Of a DNA stretch of 64,000 bases, positions 53,977 to 63,312 are shown in pieces. The notes under the pieces are model-generated. The model saw only the letters and a list, made by a program, of their open reading frames with translations. It was not told the DNA's origin and did not search any database. Position 1 is the stretch's first letter; the number at the start of each line of letters is the position of its first letter. Position numbers and translations under genes: made by a program. The stretch covers positions 62,001 through 126,000 of the forward strand of contig JAFTDF010000020.1 of the NCBI GenBank assembly GCA_017454295.1. The letters are read 5' to 3'. This stretch comes from Bacilli bacterium. GTDB lineage: Bacteria > Bacillota_I > Bacilli_A > RFN20 > CAG-826.

Positions 53977-55191
53977 ATGAAGAAAAACGATTTTGCCACA
54001 ATCATCGCCTACGTTTTGATGTTAGGCGTTGCCATTTTAATGGGGCTTTTGGTCATCAAGCCCGTCCTTGACGAATTTGGGAACGCCATCAATGGCTCCA
54101 TTCACTACATCGTCTTGGTGATTTTGTCTTTGATGGCCGGCGTGGTTTTAAACGCCCTGCTGCTAGAATTTGGCCATCTCCTTGGTGCCCGCGTCGGCAA
54201 ATACGAGGTTTTGTCCTGCGTCATCCTGGGCTTTGGCATGAAAAAGACCAAAGAAAAGAAGAAACTCGGGTTCCATACCTTCGAAGGTTTGGTTGGCGAA
54301 ACCACCGTCCGTCCCCTCGACCCGAAGAATTCTTCCTTGGGCGCCTATGTCTTCTTCCCCGTGTTGGGGCTCATCATCGAAGTGACCGTTTTGATGATTA
54401 TCCGCAACGTTGCGAGCAAGCAAGGTGGCGATTTGGCTTGGCTTCAGGTACTTAGCCTCACGATGCTCTCCGTTGGCATCATGGTCTTCATCTACGACCT
54501 CTTCCCCGCCCATATCGATTCAGAAAACGACGGTTTCTTGTTGACCCTCATCGGGAATCCCGCCAACCGTTACGCCTACAACAACATCTTGCTCCAACGT
54601 TATGCCGCGAACTTCGGTGTGGAAGCGCCCGAACCCGTGGTCTATGAAGAAATCACCGAGTTCACCGCGGCCTTAAACATCATCACCGTGACCCGCTTAT
54701 TGGTGGACGGAAAGAGCAAAGAGGCGGAAGCGATCTTAGAGCATCACCTCAATCCAGAAGCCAGAATCCCATCCGCCGTGAAAGCGGAAGCCATGGCATA
54801 TAAACTGGCGATCCTTTTGGAACGCAAGGACAAGACGGCCGGTAAGAAATATTACGACGAACTTAGCGATGCCCAACGGCGTTACATCGCGGATATGATG
54901 ACCATGCCTGCCCTCCGCTGCTACGTCTTGATCGCCGCCTATATCGAGAACAACGAAGACGAATGCAATTACGCTATCGATAAAGTGAGCCGCGTCTTAA
55001 AGACCTGCTTACCCGAAGTCCTCGAAGCAGAAAAGACGCTCATCGACAGCGAAGTGAAGGAAATCCGCGAACAGCACATTTCCTGGGAAGTCTATCCCTT
55101 GCCTTGGGAAGAACAAGATTTCTACCCAGAAGAAGAAAATTCTGAGGAAGAAGAATCCTCCGAGGAAGAGGAAAAAGAAACCAAGGAATAA
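53977..55191 (+). CDS. Membrane protein related to site-2 proteases, with a defective HExxH motif
   Basis: A 404-residue membrane protein. Hydrophobic segments lie at about 8-28, 43-63, 120-142 and 155-176. LLLEFGHLLGARVGKYEV (residues 61-78) aligns with the H-E-x-G-H-L metal motif of M50/S2P proteases, but the first His is Leu63. IYDLFPAHIDSENDG (172-186) resembles the second 'N-x-x-P...N-D-G' motif. Residues 200-360 are a soluble helical repeat-like domain, and the C terminus is strongly acidic (Glu/Ser runs, about residues 380-404). With the zinc ligand lost it is probably not a protease. It has its own promoter and structured leader. Confidence 0.65.
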   Translation: MKKNDFATIIAYVLMLGVAILMGLLVIKPVLDEFGNAINGSIHYIVLVILSLMAGVVLNALLLEFGHLLGARVGKYEVLSCVILGFGMKKTKEKKKLGFHTFEGLVGETTVRPLDPKNSSLGAYVFFPVLGLIIEVTVLMIIRNVASKQGGDLAWLQVLSLTMLSVGIMVFIYDLFPAHIDSENDGFLLTLIGNPANRYAYNNILLQRYAANFGVEAPEPVVYEEITEFTAALNIITVTRLLVDGKSKEAEAILEHHLNPEARIPSAVKAEAMAYKLAILLERKDKTAGKKYYDELSDAQRRYIADMMTMPALRCYVLIAAYIENNEDECNYAIDKVSRVLKTCLPEVLEAEKTLIDSEVKEIREQHISWEVYPLPWEEQDFYPEEENSEEEESSEEEEKETKE

Positions 55192-55222
55192 GGGTAAAAA
55201 GCCTGCAACTGAAAAAATAAAA

Positions 55223-55248
55223 ATCCCGGCAATTTCGCCGGGATTTCT
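55223..55248. terminator. Bidirectional intrinsic terminator
   Basis: ATCCCGGC-AATTTC-GCCGGGAT (55223-55244) is an 8-bp stem with A-rich sequence on the left and T-rich sequence on the right, so it can end transcription in both directions: rightward after the S2P-like gene and leftward after tldE. Confidence 0.85.
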
Positions 55249-55276
55249 TGCAAAAGCGAAAGATTTGCTGCGATTT

Positions 55277-56596
55277 TTATTTTCCGCCGATGTTCATGGA
55301 CTTGATGTAACAATCGGCAATTTGGGTGCCGCCGCTGGTGAGCGTGAGGTTGTCCGCGAATCCTTTTAGATCGCCAAACATCTTCAGCAAATTCCCGCTG
55401 AGCGTAATCAAGGTTAAGGGCTCGGCGAGTTTGCCATCGACGATATGGAAGCCCTCGGCTTGGCAAGAGAAGTCACCCGAACGGGCATTCATGCCGGTGC
55501 CTAACCCAGCGATATCGGTGATGTAGACCCCGTCTTTGATGGGGGCGATCAAAGTGGCGAAATCTGCTTTGCCCGGTTTGACATAGATGTTGCTATAACC
55601 GGTGCCGATGCGGGAACCTTCCCACATGCCGTTGCCCGTGCTTTCCACGCCATCCTTGGCCGCGGTTTCGCGGTTATAGAAGTAGGTTTGGAGGACCCCG
55701 TTCTTCACCACGGTTTTGTTATAAGAGGCCACGCCTTCGTCATCGAAATAAGAGAAGAAGATGTTCTTGGTTAACGGCCGTTCCTCGATCGTTAATTTGC
55801 TGGAGGCGACCTTTTGGCCAAGTTTGCCTTCTAATAAGGAAGAATGGCGTTGCACCTCATCGGCAACTGCCGAGGAGAGGAAGGCGTCGACGAAAGCGGC
55901 GGCGATGTCATAACGAAGGACGGTGGGGTACTTTTTGGACTTAATGCTTTCCCCGCCGAACTTGGCGACGGCACCATCCACGGCTTTTTTCGCCAAAGCT
56001 TTGAAATCGACGGCGGAATAATCCGCGCCAAAGGCGACTTCGTAGTTGGTTTTCGCTTCTTTGCCGTCGTTGGCGACCGCGTAGACCCCAAAGAGGAAGA
56101 AATTCCGTTTTTGTTTTAGCTTCAGGCCATGGGAGTTATAGAACTCGAACGAAGCTTCCCGTTCCGAATAACCCGCTTCGACTTCCACAACGCGGGAATC
56201 TTGGGCATAGACTTCGTTTTCGAATTCGCGCAAATCGGCGAGCTTCTTTTCCAAAGGAATCGCGGCGAGCTCAGGGCAGTAGACGTTTTTCTTGTGGTAT
56301 TTTTCGCTGCCTTGGAATAAGGGTTGGGCATCCGGTTTCTCGCTGTGGCTGGCGGCTTTGATGATTTGATTGATCAGATGATCGAAGGTGGAAGCGTCGA
56401 GCCGCTCGGTGCGGGCGGAACCGAATTTTCCGTTATAGATGCCACAGGCGACCACGGATTGGCCATCGGTGATCGTGTAATTTTCGATATCGTGATGGAA
56501 TAAATCGATGGAAACGGCCCGACTTTTGGTCACCTGGATTTGGGATTCCGCGATGCCGCGCTGCTTCGCTAATTCAAAGAATTTGGCGTAGTTCAT
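55277..56596 (-). CDS. tldE: TldE/PmbA, TldD/E protease subunit
   Basis: A 439-residue TldE (PmbA) subunit. In E. coli the TldD/TldE pair matures microcin B17 and degrades CcdA; TldE itself lacks the catalytic motif but builds the chamber. Recognisable parts are the N-terminal helix that begins MNYAKFFELAKQRGI, the central NIFFSYFDDEGVASYNKTVVKNGVLQTYFYNRETA, and the C-terminal GMNARSGDFSCQAEGFHIVDGKLAEPL. The start overlaps the tldD stop by 4 nt. A shared terminator follows. Confidence 0.95.
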   Translation of the reverse strand: MNYAKFFELAKQRGIAESQIQVTKSRAVSIDLFHHDIENYTITDGQSVVACGIYNGKFGSARTERLDASTFDHLINQIIKAASHSEKPDAQPLFQGSEKYHKKNVYCPELAAIPLEKKLADLREFENEVYAQDSRVVEVEAGYSEREASFEFYNSHGLKLKQKRNFFLFGVYAVANDGKEAKTNYEVAFGADYSAVDFKALAKKAVDGAVAKFGGESIKSKKYPTVLRYDIAAAFVDAFLSSAVADEVQRHSSLLEGKLGQKVASSKLTIEERPLTKNIFFSYFDDEGVASYNKTVVKNGVLQTYFYNRETAAKDGVESTGNGMWEGSRIGTGYSNIYVKPGKADFATLIAPIKDGVYITDIAGLGTGMNARSGDFSCQAEGFHIVDGKLAEPLTLITLSGNLLKMFGDLKGFADNLTLTSGGTQIADCYIKSMNIGGK

Positions 56597-57999
56597 TTCA
56601 ATTCACCTCCCCGTCCACCGACGGTGATCTTGCTTAAGCGGATGGTGGGCTGGCCGACGTTGACGGCGATGGAGCCCGAAGCGGCGCCGCAGTTGCCCTG
56701 GCCAAGCGCCAGGTCGTTGCCGACGCGGTCGATGTTAAGCAAAACTTCCTGACCGGTGCCGATTAAGGTGCAGCCTTTGACCATTTCCGCGAGTTTGCCG
56801 TCGCGGATGATATAGGCTTCCGAGGCCGAGAAGTTGAATTGCCCGGTCGTGGGCTCAACCGAACCGCCGCCGAAATTGGCGACATAGATCCCGAGTTTGG
56901 TGTCTTTGATGATGTCTTCGGGATTGTCTTTGCCTGCGGCGATATAGGTATTCGACATGCGGGAGGTGGGAGCATATTTATACGATTCCCGACGGGCGGT
57001 GCCGTTGGGGGCCATATTTAAGCGACGTCCGCTGAGACGGTCGACCATATAACCGACGCAGATGCCGTCGCGGATCAATTCGTTCTTTTGTGAAGGCACG
57101 CCCTCGCTATCGATGTCGTTGGATCCCCAAGCGTTGGGGATCGTGCCATCGTCCCAGGCGGAGACTAGCGGAGAAGCAATCTGCTCCCCGATTTTGCCGG
57201 AGAAGACCGAGAGGCCTTTGGAAGTGGCGGAAGCTTCGAGGGGATGACCGCAGGCTTCGTGGAAGAGGACGCCGCCCCAGCCATTATGGATGACCACCGT
57301 GTATTGGCCGGAAGGACATTCTTTGGCGGTGAGTAAGGCGATTGCCTTTTCACCCACCTCTTTGGCCCGCTGTTTGTAGTCGAGGGTTTTGAAATATTCC
57401 CATCCGGTGGAAGCGCCGGGACCCTCGAAAGCGGATTCGATGGAATTGTTTTCGCCGGCAGCGATGGCGACCATGACCAAACGGCCCCGTTCTTCCTCGG
57501 CGTCAAACCGGGTTGCAACGGGTCCTTCGGCGTTGAAGATGCGGATGGTCTTGTGGGCAAAGGCAAGCGAATCTTGGATACGCACCAAACGGGTGTCGAC
57601 GGCCTTGGTGACTTCATAGCATTCCCGAACATAGGCGATGCGCTCTTCTAAGGGCACGTCGAGCAAATGTGTTTCCACATGGTTGATCTTTTTGTATTTC
57701 CCCTTTTTCATGGAGGTTACCTCAATGAGGCGTTCTCCCGAAAAGGAGGCGGAGAGCTCTCCCGCTAAGGTCAAAAGGCTCTTTTTGGACAAATCCGAGG
57801 TGTAGCCGTAGACGCAGCGATAACCTTGTAAAATCCGGATCCCGGCGCCAAAGGCCTGGCGGGACCCGACGGCCTCCACTTTGCCATTATCTAAAAGGAC
57901 GGATTCGGAATCTGTTTGCTCCAAATAGATTTCGGCATAGTCCCCGCCAGTGGCTAAAGCGCGGTTGAGGACTTCGATTGCCAAGGAATTGGATATCAT
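56593..57999 (-). CDS. tldD: TldD, TldD/E metalloprotease catalytic subunit
   Basis: A 468-residue catalytic subunit of the TldD/E protease. The metal-binding H-E-x-x-x-H motif is present as VLFHEACGHPLEASATSKG near residue 248. The C-terminal blocks YMVDRLSGRRL, PTSRMSNTYIAAG and GQFNFSASEAYIIRDGKL, ending in the LIGTGQEVLLNIDRVGNDL region, match the family. AAAGGAG lies 7 nt before the ATG. It forms a two-gene operon with tldE. No peptide-toxin or bacteriocin gene is visible nearby. Confidence 0.96.
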   Translation of the reverse strand: MISNSLAIEVLNRALATGGDYAEIYLEQTDSESVLLDNGKVEAVGSRQAFGAGIRILQGYRCVYGYTSDLSKKSLLTLAGELSASFSGERLIEVTSMKKGKYKKINHVETHLLDVPLEERIAYVRECYEVTKAVDTRLVRIQDSLAFAHKTIRIFNAEGPVATRFDAEEERGRLVMVAIAAGENNSIESAFEGPGASTGWEYFKTLDYKQRAKEVGEKAIALLTAKECPSGQYTVVIHNGWGGVLFHEACGHPLEASATSKGLSVFSGKIGEQIASPLVSAWDDGTIPNAWGSNDIDSEGVPSQKNELIRDGICVGYMVDRLSGRRLNMAPNGTARRESYKYAPTSRMSNTYIAAGKDNPEDIIKDTKLGIYVANFGGGSVEPTTGQFNFSASEAYIIRDGKLAEMVKGCTLIGTGQEVLLNIDRVGNDLALGQGNCGAASGSIAVNVGQPTIRLSKITVGGRGGELK

Positions 58000-58073
58000 A
58001 GGTGACTCCTTTCAAATTGCACGAGAAATAGATTACCTAATTTATAGAAAAAGAAAACGAAAAGGATATATCC

Positions 58074-58101
58074 TTGCACCTTTTTAATACCCCTGTAATA
58101 T
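58074..58101 (+). promoter_or_regulatory. Promoter of the metallo-beta-lactamase-fold gene
   Basis: TTGCAC (58074-58079) and TAATAT (58096-58101) are 16 nt apart. The -10 ends 6 nt before the ATG at 58108 and no ribosome-binding site is present. Confidence 0.55.
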
Positions 58102-58107
58102 CTATCT

Positions 58108-58701
58108 ATGGCGAAACTGTATTATCAAGGACACGCATCCCTCCGATTTGAGACCAACGAAGGTCGCTATATTTTCGTTGACCCCTTTGCCGGGGATGGT
58201 TATGACAAACGGGCGGATGTGGTTTTGATTACCCATGAGCACTACGATCATAACGCGATTCATTTGCTCGAACTAAATCCACGCACCGTCGTGATTCGGG
58301 CGAAGGATGCTTTGCAAAACGGCGTGTATTTTGATTTTGAATATTACGGCGTGAAGATTCAGGCCGTGCCGGCGGGAGGCAATCCCAATCATAACGAAAA
58401 CGAATGCGTCGGCTATTTGTTGCGCTTCGACGGCCTCACCATTTATGTGGCGGGCGATACTTCTTATGTGCCGGCGATGGAACGCCTCGCCGAGGAAGCA
58501 ATCGATTATGCCTTCTTGCCGATTGACGGCGTTTATAACATGGGGCCGGAAGAAGCAACCCGCTGCGCCCAAATCATTCGTCCCAAACATCTGGTTCCCT
58601 ATCATTCCAAACCCGGCATGCTTTTCGATATGAAACAGGTGATGCGGGTCACTTACGAAAACGCCATCTTGGTCCGTCCCGGCCAAGCCATTGAACTCTG
58701 A
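58108..58701 (+). CDS. Metallo-beta-lactamase-fold hydrolase (UPF0173/UlaG-like)
   Basis: A 197-residue metal-dependent hydrolase. It starts MAKLYYQGHASLRFETNEGRY, has the metal motif LITHEHYDHNAI near residue 42 (H-x-H-x-D-H), and the downstream IYVAGDTSYVP and LVPYHSKPG segments that supply further ligands. The size and the initial 'GHAS' motif place it in the UlaG/YtkL group, which includes lactonases and nucleases. The substrate is unknown. It is followed 11 nt later by an ABC transporter ATPase. Confidence 0.85.
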   Translation: MAKLYYQGHASLRFETNEGRYIFVDPFAGDGYDKRADVVLITHEHYDHNAIHLLELNPRTVVIRAKDALQNGVYFDFEYYGVKIQAVPAGGNPNHNENECVGYLLRFDGLTIYVAGDTSYVPAMERLAEEAIDYAFLPIDGVYNMGPEEATRCAQIIRPKHLVPYHSKPGMLFDMKQVMRVTYENAILVRPGQAIEL

Positions 58702-58712
58702 GGGAATCGTCG

Positions 58713-59606
58713 ATGATCGAGATCTCGGGATTAAGCAAATATTTTGGAAACCACCGAGCCGTGAACGCCTTTTCGGCGAATTTAGCTACGGGTGTCATCG
58801 GTCTTGTGGGCGAAAACGGCGCGGGAAAATCCACGCTTTTCCGTTTGATTTCCGGTGTATATCACCCCGATGCGGGGACGGTCTTCATCGATGGCTTCCC
58901 TGGGTATAGCAAAGAGGCGAAAGCGCGCGTTTTCTTCCTTTCCGACGATCCTTATACCCCACACGGGATGAGCCCGATGCAGATGCTTGCCTTTTACCAA
59001 GGCCTAGGCAATTTCGATACGGACGAATTTAAGAAAATCCTTAGCACGTTCGGCATGCCTTTCGACCGGCCCGTCTCCTCTTTTTCCAAAGGCATGCGTC
59101 GGCAAACCTTTATCGCGATGGCCCTTTCTTCCGATGCCCCTTATTTGCTTTTGGATGAAGCGTTTGATGGGTTAGACCCCCTTTCCTTGGAAACGATTCG
59201 CGGCGAATTGTTACGCAAAGCCGGCAAAGGCAAAACCATTGTGATTTCCACCCATAACGTGACCGTGCTTCACCGCTTGGCGGATCGCTTCTTGCTTTTG
59301 AGCAATGGACGGCTCACCAAAGACGGAGACGCCCAACATTTGGGGGTGGAATTCATCAAATACCAAGCGGTGTTCCCCAGCAAGATCCAAGATACCGATT
59401 TGGTCTCCATGGGATATCGCATCGTTTCGTTCCGTTATGTGGGCTCGGTTTGCCATTTCGTGGCGTTAGATGAGTATTTCGAGGAAGAACCCATCCGCAA
59501 CAAATTCAAGCCGCTTCTATTAGAAAAGGTACCGATCGACCCCGATGAGCTCATGGCGTTAGAGATGCTCCTTGCCAAATCCGAGGGAGGTGCGGACGAT
59601 GCTTAA
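58713..59606 (+). CDS. ABC transporter ATP-binding protein
   Basis: A 297-residue ATPase subunit. Walker A is GENGAGKST near residue 30, the signature is FSKGMRRQTFIAMAL (SKGM instead of SGGQ, common in export-type ABC-2 ATPases), and Walker B is YLLLDEAFDGLD. A C-terminal extension of about 80 residues follows. It overlaps the permease gene by 8 nt. The class resembles YtrB/CcmA-type transporters; the substrate is unknown. Confidence 0.9.
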   Translation: MIEISGLSKYFGNHRAVNAFSANLATGVIGLVGENGAGKSTLFRLISGVYHPDAGTVFIDGFPGYSKEAKARVFFLSDDPYTPHGMSPMQMLAFYQGLGNFDTDEFKKILSTFGMPFDRPVSSFSKGMRRQTFIAMALSSDAPYLLLDEAFDGLDPLSLETIRGELLRKAGKGKTIVISTHNVTVLHRLADRFLLLSNGRLTKDGDAQHLGVEFIKYQAVFPSKIQDTDLVSMGYRIVSFRYVGSVCHFVALDEYFEEEPIRNKFKPLLLEKVPIDPDELMALEMLLAKSEGGADDA

Positions 59607-60810
59607 GCGTTTGATCCGAGGGCAAATCCTTTCCTGGATCCCCGTCTTTGCCGCCTCGGCCGTGTCCATGACCGTGATTTTCCTCATCGTCATGGTTTCC
59701 AACCAGATCACCGTCTATTGTGAAATCTATCGTTCCGCCTTCTTTATCGTTCCGCCCGTTTCTTCCGGGTTATTAGGAATCGTTCTTCCGGCGATGGGCG
59801 TCTGTTTTGTCATCCCGCCCATTGTTTATAGCTATCGCACCACCCGTCAAGGATCGGACGCCTACCAGCAATCCGCTTATGGTCCCCACACCATCCAACG
59901 GGTCCGTGCGCTTGTGGGTTTGGTCATGCTACTTGCCGCGTTCAGCGTCGCTTATTTGGTGGGTGTGGTGGTGTTTGCCGCCCGCTATGGCGCGACCCCG
60001 GAAGCCGATCCAGTGATCTTGACCGACATCCGTACCGGCGTCGAAGAATTGTATGGTTATTACTACAGAAAAGTCGCAGAACTCATCTATTATTTGCCGG
60101 TTTACTTCTATTTGTTGCTGGCGCTCATCGCCCAATACGGGATCAATTGCCTCGCTTGCTCCTTTGGCAATTCCAAAGCGACCCAGTTCATTTTGATGGC
60201 GGGCTTTGCCGCGGTGGGATCGCTCTTCCTTTCCGCTCCAGCGACGTTTATCAGCCAAGCGATCAAAGACCATTTTTCCTACTGGGGTGATGTGCCTTGG
60301 GCGCTTGATATCGTTACTGCCTGCGACTACATCTCCTATTATGCAATTGGACCTTTTGCTCCGGTCCGGCTATGCGAAGGGGTATTCGATGGGTTGATCG
60401 GCACCTATATCGGCCCCGAGCATCCGTTGCCAGAGGCGGGCGGCCACGCGATTGCCGCGGCCTCTTTCCATGTCGGTGTGGGGCTTCCTTGCTTTGTCTA
60501 TGCCCTGTTCCGCAAAGAACCCAGCGGCGAACTCGCCGGTGTTGACGGCACGTCCAACGCCTTCTTATCCTTGATTCCCCATTTTGCGATTCTCTTCGCC
60601 GGCATCCTACTGACCACCGTTGCCTATTCGCGGGGCACGCGCATTCTTTACACGGGAATTTTGTTGGCCGGCTATTACGCCCTATTGGCGGTGTTCCGTC
60701 ACGATTTCCGATTACGGAAAATCGACTGGGTGGCGCTTGCGCTTATCGCCACCACCTTATTAGCAATCTCATTAGGTTATAACCCCAAGCATTCGCGGAC
60801 GGGGTGGTAA
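59599..60810 (+). CDS. ABC transporter permease
   Basis: A 403-residue integral membrane protein with about nine to ten hydrophobic segments, including VFAASAVSMTVIFLIVMVS near residue 15 and LVGLVMLLAAFSVAYLVGVVVF near residue 105. The start at 59599 was chosen because GGGAGG lies 8 nt before it; it lies within the ATPase gene, so the two are translationally coupled. It is the membrane partner of the preceding ATPase. I cannot assign a substrate. It converges on the MFS gene with one base between the two stop codons. Confidence 0.8.
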   Translation: MLKRLIRGQILSWIPVFAASAVSMTVIFLIVMVSNQITVYCEIYRSAFFIVPPVSSGLLGIVLPAMGVCFVIPPIVYSYRTTRQGSDAYQQSAYGPHTIQRVRALVGLVMLLAAFSVAYLVGVVVFAARYGATPEADPVILTDIRTGVEELYGYYYRKVAELIYYLPVYFYLLLALIAQYGINCLACSFGNSKATQFILMAGFAAVGSLFLSAPATFISQAIKDHFSYWGDVPWALDIVTACDYISYYAIGPFAPVRLCEGVFDGLIGTYIGPEHPLPEAGGHAIAAASFHVGVGLPCFVYALFRKEPSGELAGVDGTSNAFLSLIPHFAILFAGILLTTVAYSRGTRILYTGILLAGYYALLAVFRHDFRLRKIDWVALALIATTLLAISLGYNPKHSRTGW

Positions 60811-60811
60811 T

Positions 60812-61987
60812 TCATTCGACGACGAATTCTTCTTCGCCCGGCTGCGTTTTTCGGTGTGGCAAGAACGCAAAGACGATGAGGCCAACCCCTTCCATCGCGG
60901 TGATGATGCCGAAGAAAGCGGGGAATCCGATGTTGAGGTAAATCGCGGAGCTTCCAAGGTTTAATAACGTGACGACGACATTAATCAGCCCCGTGTTCAC
61001 GGTGAGAATCTTTCCCAATTTGTCTTTACCCGTGAATTCGGCAAAAAGGCTGACTTGATAGGCAAAGACGAACGATTTGCCCCAACCCGATAGCAGCAGG
61101 TTAGAATAAGCCAAAGCATAAGGATCGGTCACCAAAACACATAAAGCGGTGCTAAGCAGCAATAGCCCTCCCCCAATGAAGAGGGGAATCTTTTTGTTTT
61201 TGAAGAAGCGGTGGAACAAAGGCATCAAAAGCAAGGAGACGAATTCCCCGGCAATGCCGATGGCGCGGATAAAGGAGTAGTCGCTGTCGGGCAGACCGAG
61301 ACTTTTCAGTTGTACGGGCAACAGGAAAGCGGATGCATTAAACGCACCGGTTAGCAACACGATGGAGATCAATAGCAAAATAACGCCACGCTTATCCAAA
61401 GACGCCGGATGGTGATTGGGGTCTTCCTCGGTGGCCTTCTCTTGGATTGGTTTCAACACGAACGAGAGCCCCAATGCGGTGGCAAAGAAAGCGCAGGAGA
61501 AATAATAGACGTCGGAAAAGGGAAGGTGACGAAGTAGGAATCCGCCTAAGAACAAGGAGACGATATAACCGAGGGTGCCGAACTTACGAATCCGGGAATA
61601 GGGGATGTGCTTCCCTTCCAAAGCCAAGGCGGCATGGGATTCGATGAAGGCGAAGGGGGCGCCATTGAAAAAGGAAACGATGATGGTCAAAACCAGCAGC
61701 GAAACAAAGTCGTGGCTAAAGGCATAACAAAGGGCAAGAACGGCCTCCATAAGGACGCATAATCGGAATAACCAAAGCGTTTTTGCACGGTTTTTATTGA
61801 AAAATCCAAGGATACAACAACCCATGAACAAGGAGAACGGAATGACACCGAGAAGCAACGATTGCTGTTGGGCATCGAGCCCGTTTTCGATGAAATAAAG
61901 GGCGTAATAAGAGGTTAGCAAAGCGTCCCCCATGTAGAGGAAGAGGTAAATCGGGCAAAGCGATAAGAGAAGACGTTTCTTGCTCAC
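60812..61987 (-). CDS. MFS transporter
   Basis: A 391-residue major facilitator with about twelve hydrophobic segments. The first half contains PIYLFLYMGDALLTSYYALYF and a conserved loop with SRIRKFGTLGYIVSLFLGG between helices 4 and 5, as in the LacY/nucleoside-proton symporter group. The start codon is GTG at 61987. A -10 box TATGAT (62001-61996 on the minus strand) ends 8 nt before it and there is no ribosome-binding site, so the mRNA should be leaderless with a GTG start. The substrate is unknown. Confidence 0.82.
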   Translation of the reverse strand: MSKKRLLLSLCPIYLFLYMGDALLTSYYALYFIENGLDAQQQSLLLGVIPFSLFMGCCILGFFNKNRAKTLWLFRLCVLMEAVLALCYAFSHDFVSLLVLTIIVSFFNGAPFAFIESHAALALEGKHIPYSRIRKFGTLGYIVSLFLGGFLLRHLPFSDVYYFSCAFFATALGLSFVLKPIQEKATEEDPNHHPASLDKRGVILLLISIVLLTGAFNASAFLLPVQLKSLGLPDSDYSFIRAIGIAGEFVSLLLMPLFHRFFKNKKIPLFIGGGLLLLSTALCVLVTDPYALAYSNLLLSGWGKSFVFAYQVSLFAEFTGKDKLGKILTVNTGLINVVVTLLNLGSSAIYLNIGFPAFFGIITAMEGVGLIVFAFLPHRKTQPGEEEFVVE

Positions 61988-62125
61988 GGGGCAATATCAT
62001 AGGGCCTCTTTTCACAAAGAAAAGAAGAAACCTTTGTTGGCCGAAAGCCGTTTCTTAGAAAAAACCATAGGACAACCAAGAGAAAGGCGCGTAATATTTC
62101 TACGGAAAAACCCAGGAGATTATTT

Positions 62126-63202
62126 ATGAAAAAGACCGCGATTCTCTTCCTGATCCCCCTTGCTGGCGTCCTTGCCGGTTGCGGTGGAAAAGAAGAAACC
62201 AAGTACTTCACCCTTTGGAATGAGTGCGACGCCTTGACCACTTTGAAGGACTATGTCAAAGACGTTACCGACAAGAATTCCAAGAATTTCATTCCCGTGA
62301 AAGACCGGATCGCCACCTTCGACATGGATGGCACCTTTGTCGCCGAGCTTTATCCCAGTTATTTCGAATATAACATGCTGGAATACCGCGTCCTTGACGA
62401 TGAGAACTACAAAGACAAGGCGCCCGCCGATGTCGTTGAGACCGCCCAAGAAATCCGCGACTTCGTCCGCACCGGCAAAAAACTCCCCGACCATTTCGAT
62501 ATGAAGCATGCCCGGGCCGCGGCCAAAGCTTATGCCGGCATGACCATTCCGGAATTCGACGCCTACGTCAAAGCCTATGCCTCCAAACCCGCCAACGGGT
62601 TCTCGGGCATGACCTATGGCCAAGGCTTCTACAAACCGATGCTTGAGGTCTTTAAATATTTGGAAGCCAACGATTTTACCTATTACGTCGTTTCCGGTTC
62701 CGATCGTTTCATCTGCCGCTCCTTGGTGGATTCCATTGGCATCGAGCCGAATCGTGTGATCGGCATGGACGTGACCCTCATGGCCAACAAGCAAGGTGAG
62801 AATGAAGGCCAGAATTACACGATGGGCGTGGATGAATATTTGGTCCGCACCGACGACCTCATCATCAAAAATCTCAAAACCAACAAAGTGAAGCAAATCA
62901 GCCAAGAAATCGGTAAGGTTCCCGTCCTTTCCTTCGGCAATAGCGGTGGTGACTCCGCCATGCACAATTATTGCTTAAGCAATAAGACCTATAAATCTGC
63001 CGCTTTCATGCTGGTGGCCGACGACAATGACCGCGACCATGCCATGAAGTGGGGCGAAGACGAAGCTGCCTTCCAAGCCCGCATCAAAAAGCTTAAGGAC
63101 GATTGGACCGCGGCCAATTACCACGTCATCTCCATGAAGAACGACTTCAAGACGTTCTATGGCGAGAACGTGCAGAAGACCCCCTTTGTCTTCCCCGCCT
63201 AA
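62126..63202 (+). CDS. HAD-superfamily phosphatase lipoprotein
   Basis: A 358-residue lipoprotein: the signal MKKTAILFLIPLAGVLAGC ends in a lipobox (Cys19). The mature part is a HAD phosphatase with motif I FDMDGTF near residue 66, motif II VVSGSD and motif III/IV VLSFGNSGGDSAMHNY. The insertion of about 90 residues after motif I is a helical cap, as in phosphoserine-phosphatase-like enzymes. It presumably removes phosphate from small molecules outside the membrane. AGGAG lies 8 nt before the ATG, with TAATAT as a likely -10 at about 62095. A CGCTT-TGCG-AAGCG hairpin without a T-tract follows the stop. Confidence 0.85.
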   Translation: MKKTAILFLIPLAGVLAGCGGKEETKYFTLWNECDALTTLKDYVKDVTDKNSKNFIPVKDRIATFDMDGTFVAELYPSYFEYNMLEYRVLDDENYKDKAPADVVETAQEIRDFVRTGKKLPDHFDMKHARAAAKAYAGMTIPEFDAYVKAYASKPANGFSGMTYGQGFYKPMLEVFKYLEANDFTYYVVSGSDRFICRSLVDSIGIEPNRVIGMDVTLMANKQGENEGQNYTMGVDEYLVRTDDLIIKNLKTNKVKQISQEIGKVPVLSFGNSGGDSAMHNYCLSNKTYKSAAFMLVADDNDRDHAMKWGEDEAAFQARIKKLKDDWTAANYHVISMKNDFKTFYGENVQKTPFVFPA

Positions 63203-63231
63203 TCGCTTTGCGAAGCGTCGATAAATAAACA

Positions 63232-63312
63232 TTGCCCCCCATTCGGGTTTTGTGTATAGTTATCACGCTCTCTGTGCGGTAGTAAGCCGTACGGCGAAAG
63301 GAGATAAGAAAA
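63232..63312 (+). promoter_or_regulatory. rpmE promoter and leader hairpin
   Basis: TTGCCC (63232-63237), a 17-nt spacer and TATAGT (63255-63260) form a clear promoter. The leader of about 45 nt contains GTGCGG-TAGTAAG-CCGTAC (63274-63292), a 6-bp stem with a 7-nt loop, followed by a GGAG ribosome-binding site 9-10 nt before the ATG. L31 genes in several phyla carry autoregulatory leaders; whether this hairpin is one cannot be said from a single sequence. Confidence 0.6.
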
